Source: Bradyrhizobium diazoefficiens
Lineage (GTDB): Bacteria > Pseudomonadota > Alphaproteobacteria > Rhizobiales > Xanthobacteraceae
Assembly (NCBI RefSeq): GCF_016599855.1
Contig: NZ_CP067041.1
Coordinates: forward strand, 6,510,001-6,574,000
Direction of reading: 5' to 3'
DNA length: 64,000 nt
The position numbers and the translations under genes were made by a program. Of the stretch, positions 1 to 8,770 are shown in pieces; positions within the stretch are counted from its first letter, which is position 1, and each line of letters starts with the position of its first letter. A model generated the notes under the pieces. It made no database searches and had not been told where the DNA came from. It was given only the letters and a program-made list of their open reading frames with translations.

Positions 1-41
1 GCGACTTATCTATGACGCGGAGAGCAATGTGCGAGGCTGTC

Positions 42-182
42 ATGGCAGAGAAGCATACCGCCGATCCTGCGGAGATCATGCGGGCGACCGGTCATCCTGA
101 GCTAGAATATGCCGCCGGCTGGACCATCGCCGGTCTCGTCACCATCGGCACCATCGTCGCCGCCTGGGTGTTCGCGATCTAG
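42..182 (+). CDS. small single-pass membrane protein, unknown function
   Basis: A 46-residue ORF reading MAEKHTADPAEIM and ending in one hydrophobic helix (about residues 26-46, WTIAGLVTIGTIVAAWVFAI). It should be anchored by its C-terminus with a short charged N-terminus in the cytoplasm. In-frame ATGs also exist at 12 and 27. I chose 42 because GAGG lies about 6 bases upstream. Its stop codon overlaps the stop of the decayed sensor kinase on the other strand, so the two ends are convergent. No family is recognised. Codon use matches the surroundings and the helix is clean, so I think it is real, but its size limits confidence. Confidence 0.5.
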   Translation: MAEKHTADPAEIMRATGHPELEYAAGWTIAGLVTIGTIVAAWVFAI

Positions 183-830
183 GCGACTGGAAACCGAAGC
201 TCGAAGGCAGTGCCGGCTTCCGTCGGCTTGAGCCTGATCGAGCCGCCATGGCTCGCCATCACGGCGCGCAAGGCTTTCGGCACGGGCGAGCTCGCGTAGC
301 CGCTGCGCCATCGCCTCCAGCCGCTGTGTGTCGGACAGGATGTTGGCGATGAACGTTTGCTGCTTGGCCAGCGTCAGGCCTTCGGGCGTGCCTTGAAACG
401 AATCCTGCAACAGCTCGGCCGCGCCCTTGATCGAGGTCAGCGGCGATTTCAGCTCATGGGTGAGGTGCGCCGAGAACGTCGCGATGTAGTCGGAGCGCCG
501 CGCCAGCTGCTCGGCCATGCCGAGAAAGCTGTGCGAGAGCTGGGCGAGCTCGCGCGTGCCGTAATGCCGGAGCGGCGCGAACGCCTCGCGGTCGCCGCGG
601 CCGATTCTGGCGGCGCGATCGATCAGCTCGCGCATCGGCAGCGTGATGGTGCGCGAGAACACGAGGCCAATCGCGATCGTGCCGAGGATCACGGCGAGCC
701 CCGCCAGCACGAACTTGGCCCGCTCCTGAGATCGTCGCCAGCACGCGGCTCTGTGCGATCAGCTCGGCCTGGGTCTGGCGGACCGCCGAGAACAGGCTGC
801 GCTGCGTCACCCGTTGTTCGAGAGCGCGCG
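179..830 (-). pseudogene. decayed CreC-like sensor histidine kinase
   Basis: Fragments of one histidine kinase are spread over different frames on the minus strand. The upstream piece (VTQRSLFSAVRQTQAELIAQ, near 740-830) breaks frame near 725-730. The next frame carries a membrane segment (AGLAVILGTIAIGLVF), a HAMP-like stretch and a dimerisation/phosphoacceptor box, SAHLTHELKSPLTSIKGAAE, with the histidine. After RELARAES (about 265-300) the frame jumps straight to the extreme C-terminus of an ATPase domain (VMASHGGSIRLKP to ELRFPVA, stop at 179). Nearly the whole HATPase domain, including the N, G1, F and G2 boxes, is missing. The SxxLTHELKSP box resembles CreC. A kinase with no ATP-binding domain cannot work, so this is a remnant. 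The 5' boundary is uncertain, and nothing clear is seen from 831 to 1054. Confidence 0.65.
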
Positions 831-1054
831 GCGCTAGGCGAAGATGATCTGGCGTCCTACGATCCTCTTCTGCTGCGGAACCGACTCGTGACGCACCGCG
901 TGCTGCGCCGGTCGGATGCGCCGTGGGGACATTCGCCGATCGACCCGGCGGTGGAGCAGTTGGTGTGATTGTCGAGGTCTGAGCCGGCATTGCCGATTGA
1001 GATTCCAACGCAGGTGCGATATGGCTCTCGCGCTTTCAGAGGCGGAGACGAGCT

Positions 1055-1261
1055 TTGTCGAAACAATCCCTGCGTGAAGAGGCCGAGCGCCTGATCCGCG
1101 AATCGATGGAAAAGAAGACCGTCGTCGTGAAGCAGGGCGCGACCCGCATCGAAGCCGTCTGCGGCAAGTGCGGCGCGCCAAACCGGGTCCAGGCGGAAAA
1201 AGGCCAGAGCCGTGTCAAGTTCGCCTGCAAGAATTGCGGGCACAAACAAGAGACGCTCTAA
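1055..1261 (+). CDS. small zinc-ribbon protein
   Basis: A 68-residue protein with two CxxC knuckles (CGKCG near residues 36-40, CKNCG near 58-62) spaced like a zinc ribbon. A basic, helical N-terminal half (SLREEAERLIRESMEKK) precedes them. The start is a TTG, chosen because GGAG sits 8 bases upstream and no in-frame ATG precedes the conserved part. The ATG at 1021 is out of frame. The pattern suggests a structural zinc site and possibly nucleic-acid or protein binding, but no specific role can be given. A palindromic repeat follows immediately and may serve as its terminator. Confidence 0.65.
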   Translation: MSKQSLREEAERLIRESMEKKTVVVKQGATRIEAVCGKCGAPNRVQAEKGQSRVKFACKNCGHKQETL

Positions 1262-1262
1262 C

Positions 1263-1367
1263 CCTTCATCCTGAGGAGCCCGCTGGAGGCGGCGTCTCGA
1301 AGGATCGAGGCCCGAGATGGGCCTTCATGGTTCGAGACGCACGTTCCGCGCTCCTCACCATGAGGGT
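1263..1367. repeat. palindromic intergenic repeat, family A (CATCCTGAGGAG / TCTCGAAGGAT type)
   Basis: A pair of inverted halves: CTTCATCCTGAGGAG and GTCTCGAAGGAT on the left, then TTCATGGTTCGAGACG and CTCCTCACCATGAGG on the right. The same arrangement occurs between gltB and gltD. It can fold into a long hairpin. It lies between the zinc-ribbon gene and the convergent SDR gene. Confidence 0.7.
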
Positions 1368-1374
1368 CTGACAG

Positions 1375-2220
1375 TTACTCCCCATTCACATACTTCGCGA
1401 ACGCATCCGCATAGTCCGGATGCCAGCGCGACAACGGCGGGCGGTTCTCGACGATGTCGCCGGTGGCCCAGAGCATGCGTTTTTCGTCGAGTGCGCGCGG
1501 CACGTCGTTGTCGGGGCAGAGGATGTAGAAATCGCCCGCCTGCAGCCGCGCCAGCATGAAATCCACCGTCTGCTCCGGCGTCCAGGCGGCGGCGGGTTTC
1601 TCAGTGCGGCCCTTCGCGGTCAGGCCGGTGAAGACGAAGCCGGGGATCAGCAGATGCGCCGTGATGTGGCAGCCGCTGGTGTTGCGCAACTCGTGCTGGA
1701 GCGCTTCCGTAAAAGCCTTCACGCCGACCTTGGAGACGTTGTAGGCGGGATCTCCAGGCGGGGTGGTGATCCCCTGCTTCGAGCCGGTGTTGATGATCAG
1801 GCCGGCTTTGCCGCGCACGATCATGTTGGGGGCGAAGATGCGCGCGCCGTTGATGATGCCCCACATGTTGATGCCGATGATGCGTTGCCAATTGTCGGGC
1901 TCGCCGAACAGCGTGCTGCCCGGCTGGATGCCGGCATTGTTCATGAGCAGGTCGGTGCCGCCGAAACGCGCGCCGACGGCGCGCTCCAGTTCCGTCACGC
2001 TCTCGATCCGGCTAACATCGATCGCGGAAGCCATCACGTTTGCCGCGCCCGCGATGGATGACAATTTTGTTGCGGCTTCCTGCAACCGATTCTCGTCGAC
2101 GTCGACGATGCACACTTTCATTCCGGCGCGCGCAAATGCCGTCGCGGCGGCAAGACCGATGCCGGAAGCGCCACCGGTGACAACGGCGACATTGCCCTTC
2201 GTGATAACAGGATGCGGCAT
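1375..2220 (-). CDS. SDR family NAD(P)-dependent oxidoreductase
   Basis: A 281-residue classical short-chain dehydrogenase/reductase. The Rossmann glycine motif TGGASGIG is at residues 15-22, NNAG follows near 95, and the catalytic YNVSK lies near 165. A hydrophobic C-terminal extension with a DFYILCPDND segment follows the core. I start at MPHPVITKG (2220), with GGAGAG just upstream, not at the longer frame from 2307, whose first 29 residues look non-coding. Substrate is unknown. It is divergent from the aldehyde dehydrogenase, so the 180-base gap probably carries both promoters. It likely oxidises an alcohol or reduces a ketone. Confidence 0.88.
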   Translation of the reverse strand: MPHPVITKGNVAVVTGGASGIGLAAATAFARAGMKVCIVDVDENRLQEAATKLSSIAGAANVMASAIDVSRIESVTELERAVGARFGGTDLLMNNAGIQPGSTLFGEPDNWQRIIGINMWGIINGARIFAPNMIVRGKAGLIINTGSKQGITTPPGDPAYNVSKVGVKAFTEALQHELRNTSGCHITAHLLIPGFVFTGLTAKGRTEKPAAAWTPEQTVDFMLARLQAGDFYILCPDNDVPRALDEKRMLWATGDIVENRPPLSRWHPDYADAFAKYVNGE

Positions 2221-2403
2221 GGCTTCTCTCCGGAAGGGACGTTGCGCTCGGCTATAACATGGCGCGCGCGACCCTGCACAAGTCGGCATGGGAGGTCTCC
2301 ATTCCACGCCGACTTTACGCCTTTCCAGCGCCGCTGTATTCTCTTCGACTTAACGATCCCCCAAGATCGAACCCAATCAATCGCCTACCCAGGGAGTGCA
2401 GCC

Positions 2404-3900
2404 ATGGCTGTGTCGCAGGCTATTCCGATCACGCGCCATCCGTTCGCCAACGGGTCCTACAAGCAAATGCTGATCGATGGGAAGTGGGTCGATGCTGCTT
2501 CCGGCAAGCGCTTCGAGACCCATAACCCTGCCACCGGCGAACTGCTCGCAACCGTCGCCGAAGGCGACAAGGAAGACATCGACCGCGCGGTCGCAGCTGC
2601 CCGCCGCGCCTTCGAGGGACCCTGGAGCAAGGTCAAGCCGTTCGAGCGGCAGAACCTCCTGCTCAAGCTCGCCGACCTCGTCGAGAAGAATTTCGACGAA
2701 TTGTCGCAGCTCGACACGCTCGACATGGGCGCGCCCCTCAGCCGCACCCGCGCCTATCGCCTGCGCGCCGTCGGCATGCTGCGCTATTATGCCGGCCAGA
2801 CCACCGCGATCCACGGCGAGACCATCGAGAACTCGCTGCCCGGCGAGATCTTCTCCTACACGCTGAAGGAACCGATCGGCGTCGTCGGCGCCATCATTCC
2901 CTGGAATGGTCCGCTCACTGCGACGATCTGGAAGATCGGCCCGGCGATCGCGACCGGCTGCACCGTGGTGCTCAAGCCTGCCGAAGAGGCGCCGCTGACC
3001 TCGTTGCGCATCGCCGAGCTTGCGATGGAAGCCGGCATTCCGCCCGGCGTCGTCAACGTCGTGCCCGGCTATGGCGAGACCGCGGGCGCCGCGCTCGCCT
3101 CGCATCACGACGTCGACAAAGTCGCCTTCACCGGCTCGCATGTCACGGGCCAGTCGATCATCCGGGCGTCCGCCGGCAACCTCAAGCGCGTCTCGCTCGA
3201 GCTCGGCGGCAAGTCGCCAGACATCGTGTTCGCCGATGCCGATCTCGATGCCGCGGTGCCGGGTGCGGCAATGGCGGTGTTTGCCAACTCGGGGCAGATC
3301 TGCAGCGCCGGCACGCGTCTGTTCGTCGAGCAGGCGATCTACGAGGAATTCGTCGGCCGCGTCGCCGAGTTCGGCAAGGAGCTGCAGGTCGGCAACGGTC
3401 TCGATCCCAATGTGCAGATCGGCCCGCTGGTCTCCGAACAGCAGCTCGAGCGCGTCACCGGCTATCTCGACATCGGCCAGAAGGAAGGCGCCCGAGCGCT
3501 CGCCGGCGGTGGCCGGGTAACAGAAGGAGCACTGTCAAAGGGCTTCTTCGTCTCCCCAACGGTGTTCGCGGGCGTCCAGGACAACATGCGCATCGCGCAG
3601 GAGGAGATTTTTGGTCCGGTCATCTCCGCCATCGCGTTCACGGACATGGACGAGCTGGTCAAACGTGCCAACAACACCACGTTCGGTCTCGGCTCCGGTC
3701 TGTGGACGCGCGACGTCAGCAAGGCGCATGCCGTGGCGAAGCGCCTGCGCGCGGGTTCGGTGTGGGTGAATTGCTACCAGACGATGGACCCTGCCGTGCC
3801 CTTCGGCGGCTACAAGATGAGCGGCTACGGCCGCGAGTCCGGCAAGCAGCACGTCGAGGAATATCTCAACGTCAAGGCCGTCTGGATCAAGACGACGTAA
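2404..3900 (+). CDS. aldehyde dehydrogenase family protein
   Basis: A 498-residue NAD(P)+-dependent aldehyde dehydrogenase of normal family length. The general base is E266 in LELGGKSPD and the nucleophile is C300 in GQICSAG. The cofactor-binding region PWNGP and the terminal EEYLNVKAVW segment are also present. ATG 2404 follows GGGAG by a proper spacing. The upstream in-frame extension to 2212 reads as non-coding. It should oxidise an aldehyde to the acid. An old-yellow-enzyme reductase and a benzoylformate-decarboxylase-like enzyme lie downstream on the same strand, so an aromatic or arylaldehyde substrate is possible, but that is inference. Specificity cannot be read from the sequence. Confidence 0.93.
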   Translation: MAVSQAIPITRHPFANGSYKQMLIDGKWVDAASGKRFETHNPATGELLATVAEGDKEDIDRAVAAARRAFEGPWSKVKPFERQNLLLKLADLVEKNFDELSQLDTLDMGAPLSRTRAYRLRAVGMLRYYAGQTTAIHGETIENSLPGEIFSYTLKEPIGVVGAIIPWNGPLTATIWKIGPAIATGCTVVLKPAEEAPLTSLRIAELAMEAGIPPGVVNVVPGYGETAGAALASHHDVDKVAFTGSHVTGQSIIRASAGNLKRVSLELGGKSPDIVFADADLDAAVPGAAMAVFANSGQICSAGTRLFVEQAIYEEFVGRVAEFGKELQVGNGLDPNVQIGPLVSEQQLERVTGYLDIGQKEGARALAGGGRVTEGALSKGFFVSPTVFAGVQDNMRIAQEEIFGPVISAIAFTDMDELVKRANNTTFGLGSGLWTRDVSKAHAVAKRLRAGSVWVNCYQTMDPAVPFGGYKMSGYGRESGKQHVEEYLNVKAVWIKTT

Positions 3901-4020
3901 GACCCGTTCTCTCCTGCGTTCCGCGCGAGGGAATAACTGCTTTTAAATGGGGCGGCGCCTTTTCCGGTTGCCGCCCCTCGCTATATGATCCGCATCCTTT
4001 CAAAGACATCCGGGGCCCCC

Positions 4021-5148
4021 ATGAAGTTCGAGGCGTTGTTTAGACCGTTGCAGCTTGGTCCGTACAAGCTTGCGCATCGCGTCGCGATGGCGCCGCTGAC
4101 GCGGATGCGCGCCGAGCGCGACAGCTTCGCCCCGCGCCCGCTCAATGCCGAATATTACGGTCAGCGCGCGACGCCGGGTGGCCTGATCATCGCCGAGGCT
4201 TCGCCGGTGCTTTCGCAAGGCCGCGGCAATCCCGCCACGCCCGGCATCTATTCGGAGACGCAGATCGCCGGTTGGCGCAAGGTGGTTGACGCCGTGCATG
4301 CCAAGGGCGGCATCATCTTCCTCCAGCTCTGGCACGTCGGCCGGGCCTCGCATTCCTCTTATCACGGCGGTGCGTTGCCGGTGTCGGCCTCGGCGATCCC
4401 GATCAGGGCCGAAGGCATGAAGGCGATGACAGCCGACGGCAAGCTCGCCGACTACGAGACGCCGCGTGCATTGGAGACAGACGAGGTCAAGGGCATCGTC
4501 GAGGCGTTCCGCCAAGCCGCGCAGAACGCGCTTGCGGCCGGCTTCGACGGGGTCGAGATTCACGGCGCCAACGGTTATCTGCTCGAGCAATTCCTGCAAT
4601 CGCGCAGCAACCAGCGCACCGATCAATATGGCGGCTCGATCGAGAACCGCACGCGGCTGCTGCTCGAAGTGACCCAGGCTGCGATTGGCGTCTGGGGCGC
4701 GAACCGGGTCGGCGTGCGGTTGTCGCCGCATGGCATCGCCAATGATTCCGCCGAGCCCGATCCGATGCCGCTCTATACTCACGTCGTGACGGCGCTCGAC
4801 AAGCTCGGCCTGGCCTATCTCCACTTCATCGAGCCGCGCTCCAGCGGCGCTGGCCGCGCCGACGTTCACTGGGAGAACGTGCCGTCGGCGATGGTGCTGT
4901 TTCGCCCGTACTATAGCGGCGTGCTGATGACTGCTGGCGGCTTCACCGGCGAGACCGCGAACGCGGCGATTGCCGAGGGCCATGCCGACATCATTGCCTT
5001 CGGCCGCATCTTCATCTCCAACCCTGATCTGCCGTGCCGGCTCGAGCACGACTATCCGATCACGCCGTACAACCGCGCGACGTTCTATGGTGGCGAGGAG
5101 AAGGGATACACGGATTATCCGGTGTATGATGCGCTGACGCCGGCGTAA
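4021..5148 (+). CDS. old yellow enzyme family alkene reductase (NADH:flavin oxidoreductase)
   Basis: A 375-residue FMN-dependent TIM-barrel enzyme. Family marks are TPGGLIIAEASPV near the N-terminus, LQLWHVGRASH, and the active-site HGANGYLLEQFLQ near residue 182, followed by NQRTDQYGGS. The phosphate-binding end shows GRIFISNPDLP. Members such as NemA and the xenobiotic reductases reduce activated C=C bonds of enones, maleimides and nitro compounds. The start at 4021 gives the usual MKFEALFRPL beginning. It lies 120 bases after the aldehyde dehydrogenase, so it may be co-transcribed. The physiological substrate is unknown. Confidence 0.92.
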   Translation: MKFEALFRPLQLGPYKLAHRVAMAPLTRMRAERDSFAPRPLNAEYYGQRATPGGLIIAEASPVLSQGRGNPATPGIYSETQIAGWRKVVDAVHAKGGIIFLQLWHVGRASHSSYHGGALPVSASAIPIRAEGMKAMTADGKLADYETPRALETDEVKGIVEAFRQAAQNALAAGFDGVEIHGANGYLLEQFLQSRSNQRTDQYGGSIENRTRLLLEVTQAAIGVWGANRVGVRLSPHGIANDSAEPDPMPLYTHVVTALDKLGLAYLHFIEPRSSGAGRADVHWENVPSAMVLFRPYYSGVLMTAGGFTGETANAAIAEGHADIIAFGRIFISNPDLPCRLEHDYPITPYNRATFYGGEEKGYTDYPVYDALTPA

Positions 5149-5159
5149 TCTCCCTCCCT

Positions 5160-5260
5160 CATTCCGGGGCGATGCGCAGCGTCGAGCCCGGAATCCATGT
5201 CTCCGTCCGAACATGCCGCCTGATGGATTCCGGGCTCGTGACTTCGCCGCGCCCCGGAAG
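5160..5260. repeat. palindromic intergenic repeat, family B (CATTCCGGGGCG / CCCGGAATCCAT type)
   Basis: CATTCCGGGGCG, GAGCCCGGAATCCAT, then ATGGATTCCGGGCTC and GCCCCGGAA. This is two nested inverted repeats that can form one long or two short hairpins. Copies occur at 33796-33898 and 54311-54412. Confidence 0.75.
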
Positions 5261-5306
5261 GACGATCGTGTATTGTCGTCGCTCGCAACGATGATGAGGA
5301 AGCCTT

Positions 5307-5810
5307 ATGGCCAAAGCCGCAGTCGCCGTAGGAACCGCCACGGGCCGATGCCTCTGCGGCAAGGTCACCTTCGAAATCGACGTGCCAGCACGTTGGGCCT
5401 GGCACGATCATTCCGCCGCCAGCCGCCGTGCCCATGGCGCGGCCTATGCGACCTATGTCGGAAGCTGGAAGAAGCGGTTTCGCATCACCTCCGGCAAGAC
5501 CGCGCTGACCCGTTATGAGGACAAGGCGACGAAGACTGCGCGGAGCTTTTGCTCGTATTGCGGCACGCCGATCGCCTATGAGCGACCGCGCGGCCCGCAC
5601 ATGATCAATATCCCTCGTGCGCTGTTCAGGGAGCGCACCGGGCGCCAGCCGCTCTATCACATCGCGATCGAGGAGCTGCAGGAATGGGCCTATGCCGGCG
5701 AGCCGCTGGTGCCGCTGAAGGGTTTTCCGGGCGTGGTGTGGCAGCGCGCGAAAAAGAAGAAGCGCGCGAGGGGGGAGGACCCATTCGAGCTCGGCCGCGA
5801 GGAGATGTAA
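5307..5810 (+). CDS. GFA (CENP-V/GFA-fold) domain protein with reduced zinc ligands
   Basis: A 167-residue protein with the beginning of a GFA domain (GRCLCGKVTFEI, residues 8-19) and a later CSYCGTPIAYERP (about 82-94). Typical members have a second cysteine cluster of the CHCxxCR type soon after the first. Here that region reads AWHDHSAASRR, so two or three expected ligands are missing. Such proteins include S-(hydroxymethyl)glutathione synthase and many unassigned relatives. This one is better named by fold only. The C-terminus is very basic (RAKKKKRAR). It sits between the OYE gene and the ThDP enzyme with about 100-base gaps. Confidence 0.8.
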   Translation: MAKAAVAVGTATGRCLCGKVTFEIDVPARWAWHDHSAASRRAHGAAYATYVGSWKKRFRITSGKTALTRYEDKATKTARSFCSYCGTPIAYERPRGPHMINIPRALFRERTGRQPLYHIAIEELQEWAYAGEPLVPLKGFPGVVWQRAKKKKRARGEDPFELGREEM

Positions 5811-5916
5811 GGCTCCGTCACGCAACGCAGCCATGACCGCGCTCCATTGCGTGCCGCGCGCCACTTCGGCCATCATGTTCCGACCCTGCGGCAACGTACC
5901 GAGGGCTGGAGGAAAC

Positions 5917-7578
5917 ATGAAGAACAAGATCACCGGCCGCTCCGCCTTTCTCGCTCTGCTCAAGGACGAGGGCATCACGCATCTGTTCGGCAATCCCGGC
6001 ACCACCGAATTGCCGATCATGCATGCGCTGAAGGACCACCCTGACCTCACCTATGTGATGGCGATGCAGGAGAGCCTGGTGGTGGCGATCGCGGATGGCT
6101 ACAGCCGCGCCTCCGGCAAGCTGGTCGCCTGCAACGTTCATGTCGCGCCCGGGCTCGGCAATGCGATGGGCTCGCTCTACAATGCCCAGTTCACGGGCAC
6201 GCCGATGATTTTGACGGCGGGCCAGCAGGAGCAGGGCCATGGGCTGATGGAGCCGGTGCTCTATGGTCCACTGGTGCGCATGGCCGAGCCACTGGTGAAA
6301 TGGGCGGTCGAGGTCACGCGTCTGGAAGACCTGCCGCGCATCGTGCGCCGCGCCGCCAAGGTCGCGATGACGCCGCCGACCGGCCCGGTGTTCATCTCGC
6401 TACCCGGTGACATCCTCAACAGCGAGGCTGGCATCGATCTCGGCCGTTCCACCCGCATCGATGCCCGCACCAAACCATCCGACGAGGCGCTGAAGGCTTT
6501 TGCCGCACGCCTGCTGAAGGCCGAGCGTCCTGTCCTCGTCACCATGGACGAGGTGGTGAAGAGCGATGCGTTGAAGGAAGCCGCCGAACTTGCCGCGGTG
6601 CTGGGCGCTGCCGCTTACCAGTCCTCGACGCCCTATGGCTCGCACTTCCTGTCCGAGAGCCCGAGCTTCGTCGGCACGCTCGCGCGTGCACAAAAGGTCG
6701 CGCGCGATACGCTCACGCCTTATGATCTGCTGATCGCGCTCGGCGGAGATCCCCTGCGCATGTCTGTTTATAGCGAGGTCGATGCACTGCCTGACGGACT
6801 CGGCGTCGTCCAGATCGGTCTCGTCGATTGGGAGATCGCGAAGAACTATGGTGCCGAGATCGCGCTCAAGGCGGATGTGAAGGAAACGCTGCGTGCGCTG
6901 ATTCCGGTGTTGAAAGAGATGGGCGGTGCGGCGCTCGCGAGCCGCGCCAGGCAGCGTCTCGCTGAGATTGCGCCGAAGAACTGGACCGCGCGGCGCGCTA
7001 TGCTGGTCGAGCAGATCGGCAAGAGTGCTGGCCGCACGCCGATCGATCCGGATTTTCTGGTGCTGCAAATGGTCGAGGCCATGCCCGACGATGCGATCCT
7101 TGTCGACGAAGGCCTTACGTCCAGCCGCCAGACCACCGCGCTGCGTCCGCATCGCGATCGCTACGGCTACCACGGCCTCGCCTCCGGCGGCATCGGCTGG
7201 GGCTTGCCGGCGTCGGTCGGCGCCAGCATCGCCAATCCGGATCGTCCGGTCGTGTGTTTCTCCGGCGACGGCAGCGCCATGTATTCGATCCAGCCGCTGT
7301 GGACGGCAGCGCATCACAAGCTGCCACTCAATGTCGTCATCGCCAACAATGGCGGCTACCGCATCATCAAGCAGCGCCTGCTCGCCTTCCATGGCGACGA
7401 CAATTATGTCGGCATGGATTTTGTCGATCCACCCGTCGATTTCACCGGCATCGCCAAGGCGCTCGGTTGCGAGGCAATCAAGATCAGCGATCCCCGCGAG
7501 GTGAAAGCGACATTGGCATCGGCGTTTGGCCGGCCCGGGACCAAGCTGATCGAGGTGATGGTGGACGGGAAGGTGTAG
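5917..7578 (+). CDS. thiamine diphosphate-dependent enzyme, benzoylformate decarboxylase-like
   Basis: A 553-residue ThDP enzyme with three domains. The N-terminal Pyr domain has FGNPGTTELP and the catalytic glutamate in MQES. A central TPP_M domain follows. The C-terminal PP domain has the ThDP motif GDGSAMYSI ending in NNGGYR. Its layout matches benzoylformate decarboxylase (MdlC): the loop histidine is kept in NVHVAPG, the family serine of GNPGS is threonine, and the second active-site histidine is not seen at the expected place (GGDPLRMSVY). Start 5917 follows GGAGGA. The next gene resembles mandelate racemase, so the pair looks like part of a mandelate-type route. A related 2-keto acid decarboxylase or acetolactate-synthase-like role is equally possible. 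Confidence 0.85.
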   Translation: MKNKITGRSAFLALLKDEGITHLFGNPGTTELPIMHALKDHPDLTYVMAMQESLVVAIADGYSRASGKLVACNVHVAPGLGNAMGSLYNAQFTGTPMILTAGQQEQGHGLMEPVLYGPLVRMAEPLVKWAVEVTRLEDLPRIVRRAAKVAMTPPTGPVFISLPGDILNSEAGIDLGRSTRIDARTKPSDEALKAFAARLLKAERPVLVTMDEVVKSDALKEAAELAAVLGAAAYQSSTPYGSHFLSESPSFVGTLARAQKVARDTLTPYDLLIALGGDPLRMSVYSEVDALPDGLGVVQIGLVDWEIAKNYGAEIALKADVKETLRALIPVLKEMGGAALASRARQRLAEIAPKNWTARRAMLVEQIGKSAGRTPIDPDFLVLQMVEAMPDDAILVDEGLTSSRQTTALRPHRDRYGYHGLASGGIGWGLPASVGASIANPDRPVVCFSGDGSAMYSIQPLWTAAHHKLPLNVVIANNGGYRIIKQRLLAFHGDDNYVGMDFVDPPVDFTGIAKALGCEAIKISDPREVKATLASAFGRPGTKLIEVMVDGKV

Positions 7579-7641
7579 GTGAAGCAACGTACTCCGGCTG
7601 TGCTCCCTCCCCCTTTGCATTCATTTCCGCCGGGAGATCCC

Positions 7642-8733
7642 ATGACCGAAACCATCCGCATCAAGCGTTTCAATGCGCGCCCCGTGCTCGTGCCGATGAA
7701 CCTGCCGCTTCAGACCTCGACGGGCGCCATCAGCAAGGCCCCGCTGGTGCTGATCGACTGCGAGACCGACCAGGGCGTGCAGGGTCATGCCTATCTGTTC
7801 TCGATCACACCGTCGGCCCTGAAGCCGCTGACCGCGATGGTCACGGAAATGTCGGAGCTGCTCGCCGGCGACGAGCTGCTGCCGCTTGAGATCGAGCGCA
7901 AGCTGACGCAGCGCTTGACGCTGCTCGGGCTCGCCGGCCTGCAACGGCTGGCGCAATCCGGCATCGACATGGCCGCGTGGGACGCATTGGCGCGCAGCAG
8001 AGGCCTGCCGCTGGCCCGTCTGCTCGGCGGCGCGCCGAAACCGGTCAGGGCTTACAATTCGAAAGGGCTCGGCATCATGCCCGCGGGCGCTGCGGTCGAG
8101 GAAGCCCATAAGCTGCTGGCCGAGGGCTTTCATGCCGCCAAGATCCGCGTCGGCCGGCCGGACGCGCGCGAAGATCTCGCCGTGGTACGCGCGCTGCGCA
8201 AGGCCGTTGGCGACGAGGTGATGCTGATGTGCGACTACAACCAGGCGCTGACGGTGACCGAAGCGATCCGCCGTGGCGAGATGCTCGACGACGAAGGCCT
8301 GATCTGGATCGAGGAGCCGATCCGCCATGACGACTATGTCGGTTGTGCCCGCATCGCGGATGCGCTGCGCACGCCGGTCCAGATCGGTGAGAATTTTGAC
8401 AGCGCTTTTTCGATGCAGGCCGCGCTCTCCGCTGAGGCCAGCGATTACGTGATGCCCGACGTCCAGCGCATCGGCGGTGTCACCGGCTGGCTCCGTGCCG
8501 CAGCACTCGCGCACGCCGCCGGTATCGAGATGTCGACGCATTTGTTTTCGGAAGTCAGCGCGCATCTGCTCTGCGTGACGCCATCAGCGCATTGGCTCGA
8601 ATATGTCGACTGGGCCGACACGGTGCTGGCGAGCCGGCTGAAGATCAAGGACGGCTTTGCGCTGCCGGGCGAAGAACCCGGGAATGGGATCGAGTGGGAC
8701 GAGGCGGCGGTGAAGACGTACCTGGTCGCGTGA
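7642..8733 (+). CDS. enolase superfamily protein, mandelate racemase-like
   Basis: A 363-residue enolase-superfamily enzyme that, from memory of the family, follows Pseudomonas mandelate racemase along its length. Metal ligands are present: D in CDYNQA, E in WIEEP and E in GENF. The (R)-specific base histidine is kept in STHLFSE and the partner glutamate in AHWLE. The (S)-side base motif, KxK in mandelate racemase, reads KIR here (AAKIRVG), so the second lysine is arginine. That change would impair a two-base racemase and suggests a dehydratase, cycloisomerase or different epimerase. Start 7642 follows GGGAG. It lies 63 bases after the ThDP gene and is probably co-transcribed. Confidence 0.87.
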   Translation: MTETIRIKRFNARPVLVPMNLPLQTSTGAISKAPLVLIDCETDQGVQGHAYLFSITPSALKPLTAMVTEMSELLAGDELLPLEIERKLTQRLTLLGLAGLQRLAQSGIDMAAWDALARSRGLPLARLLGGAPKPVRAYNSKGLGIMPAGAAVEEAHKLLAEGFHAAKIRVGRPDAREDLAVVRALRKAVGDEVMLMCDYNQALTVTEAIRRGEMLDDEGLIWIEEPIRHDDYVGCARIADALRTPVQIGENFDSAFSMQAALSAEASDYVMPDVQRIGGVTGWLRAAALAHAAGIEMSTHLFSEVSAHLLCVTPSAHWLEYVDWADTVLASRLKIKDGFALPGEEPGNGIEWDEAAVKTYLVA

Positions 8734-8770
8734 TTTGCCCATGAGTGAGCGGCAATGCGCCACCCGTCTC

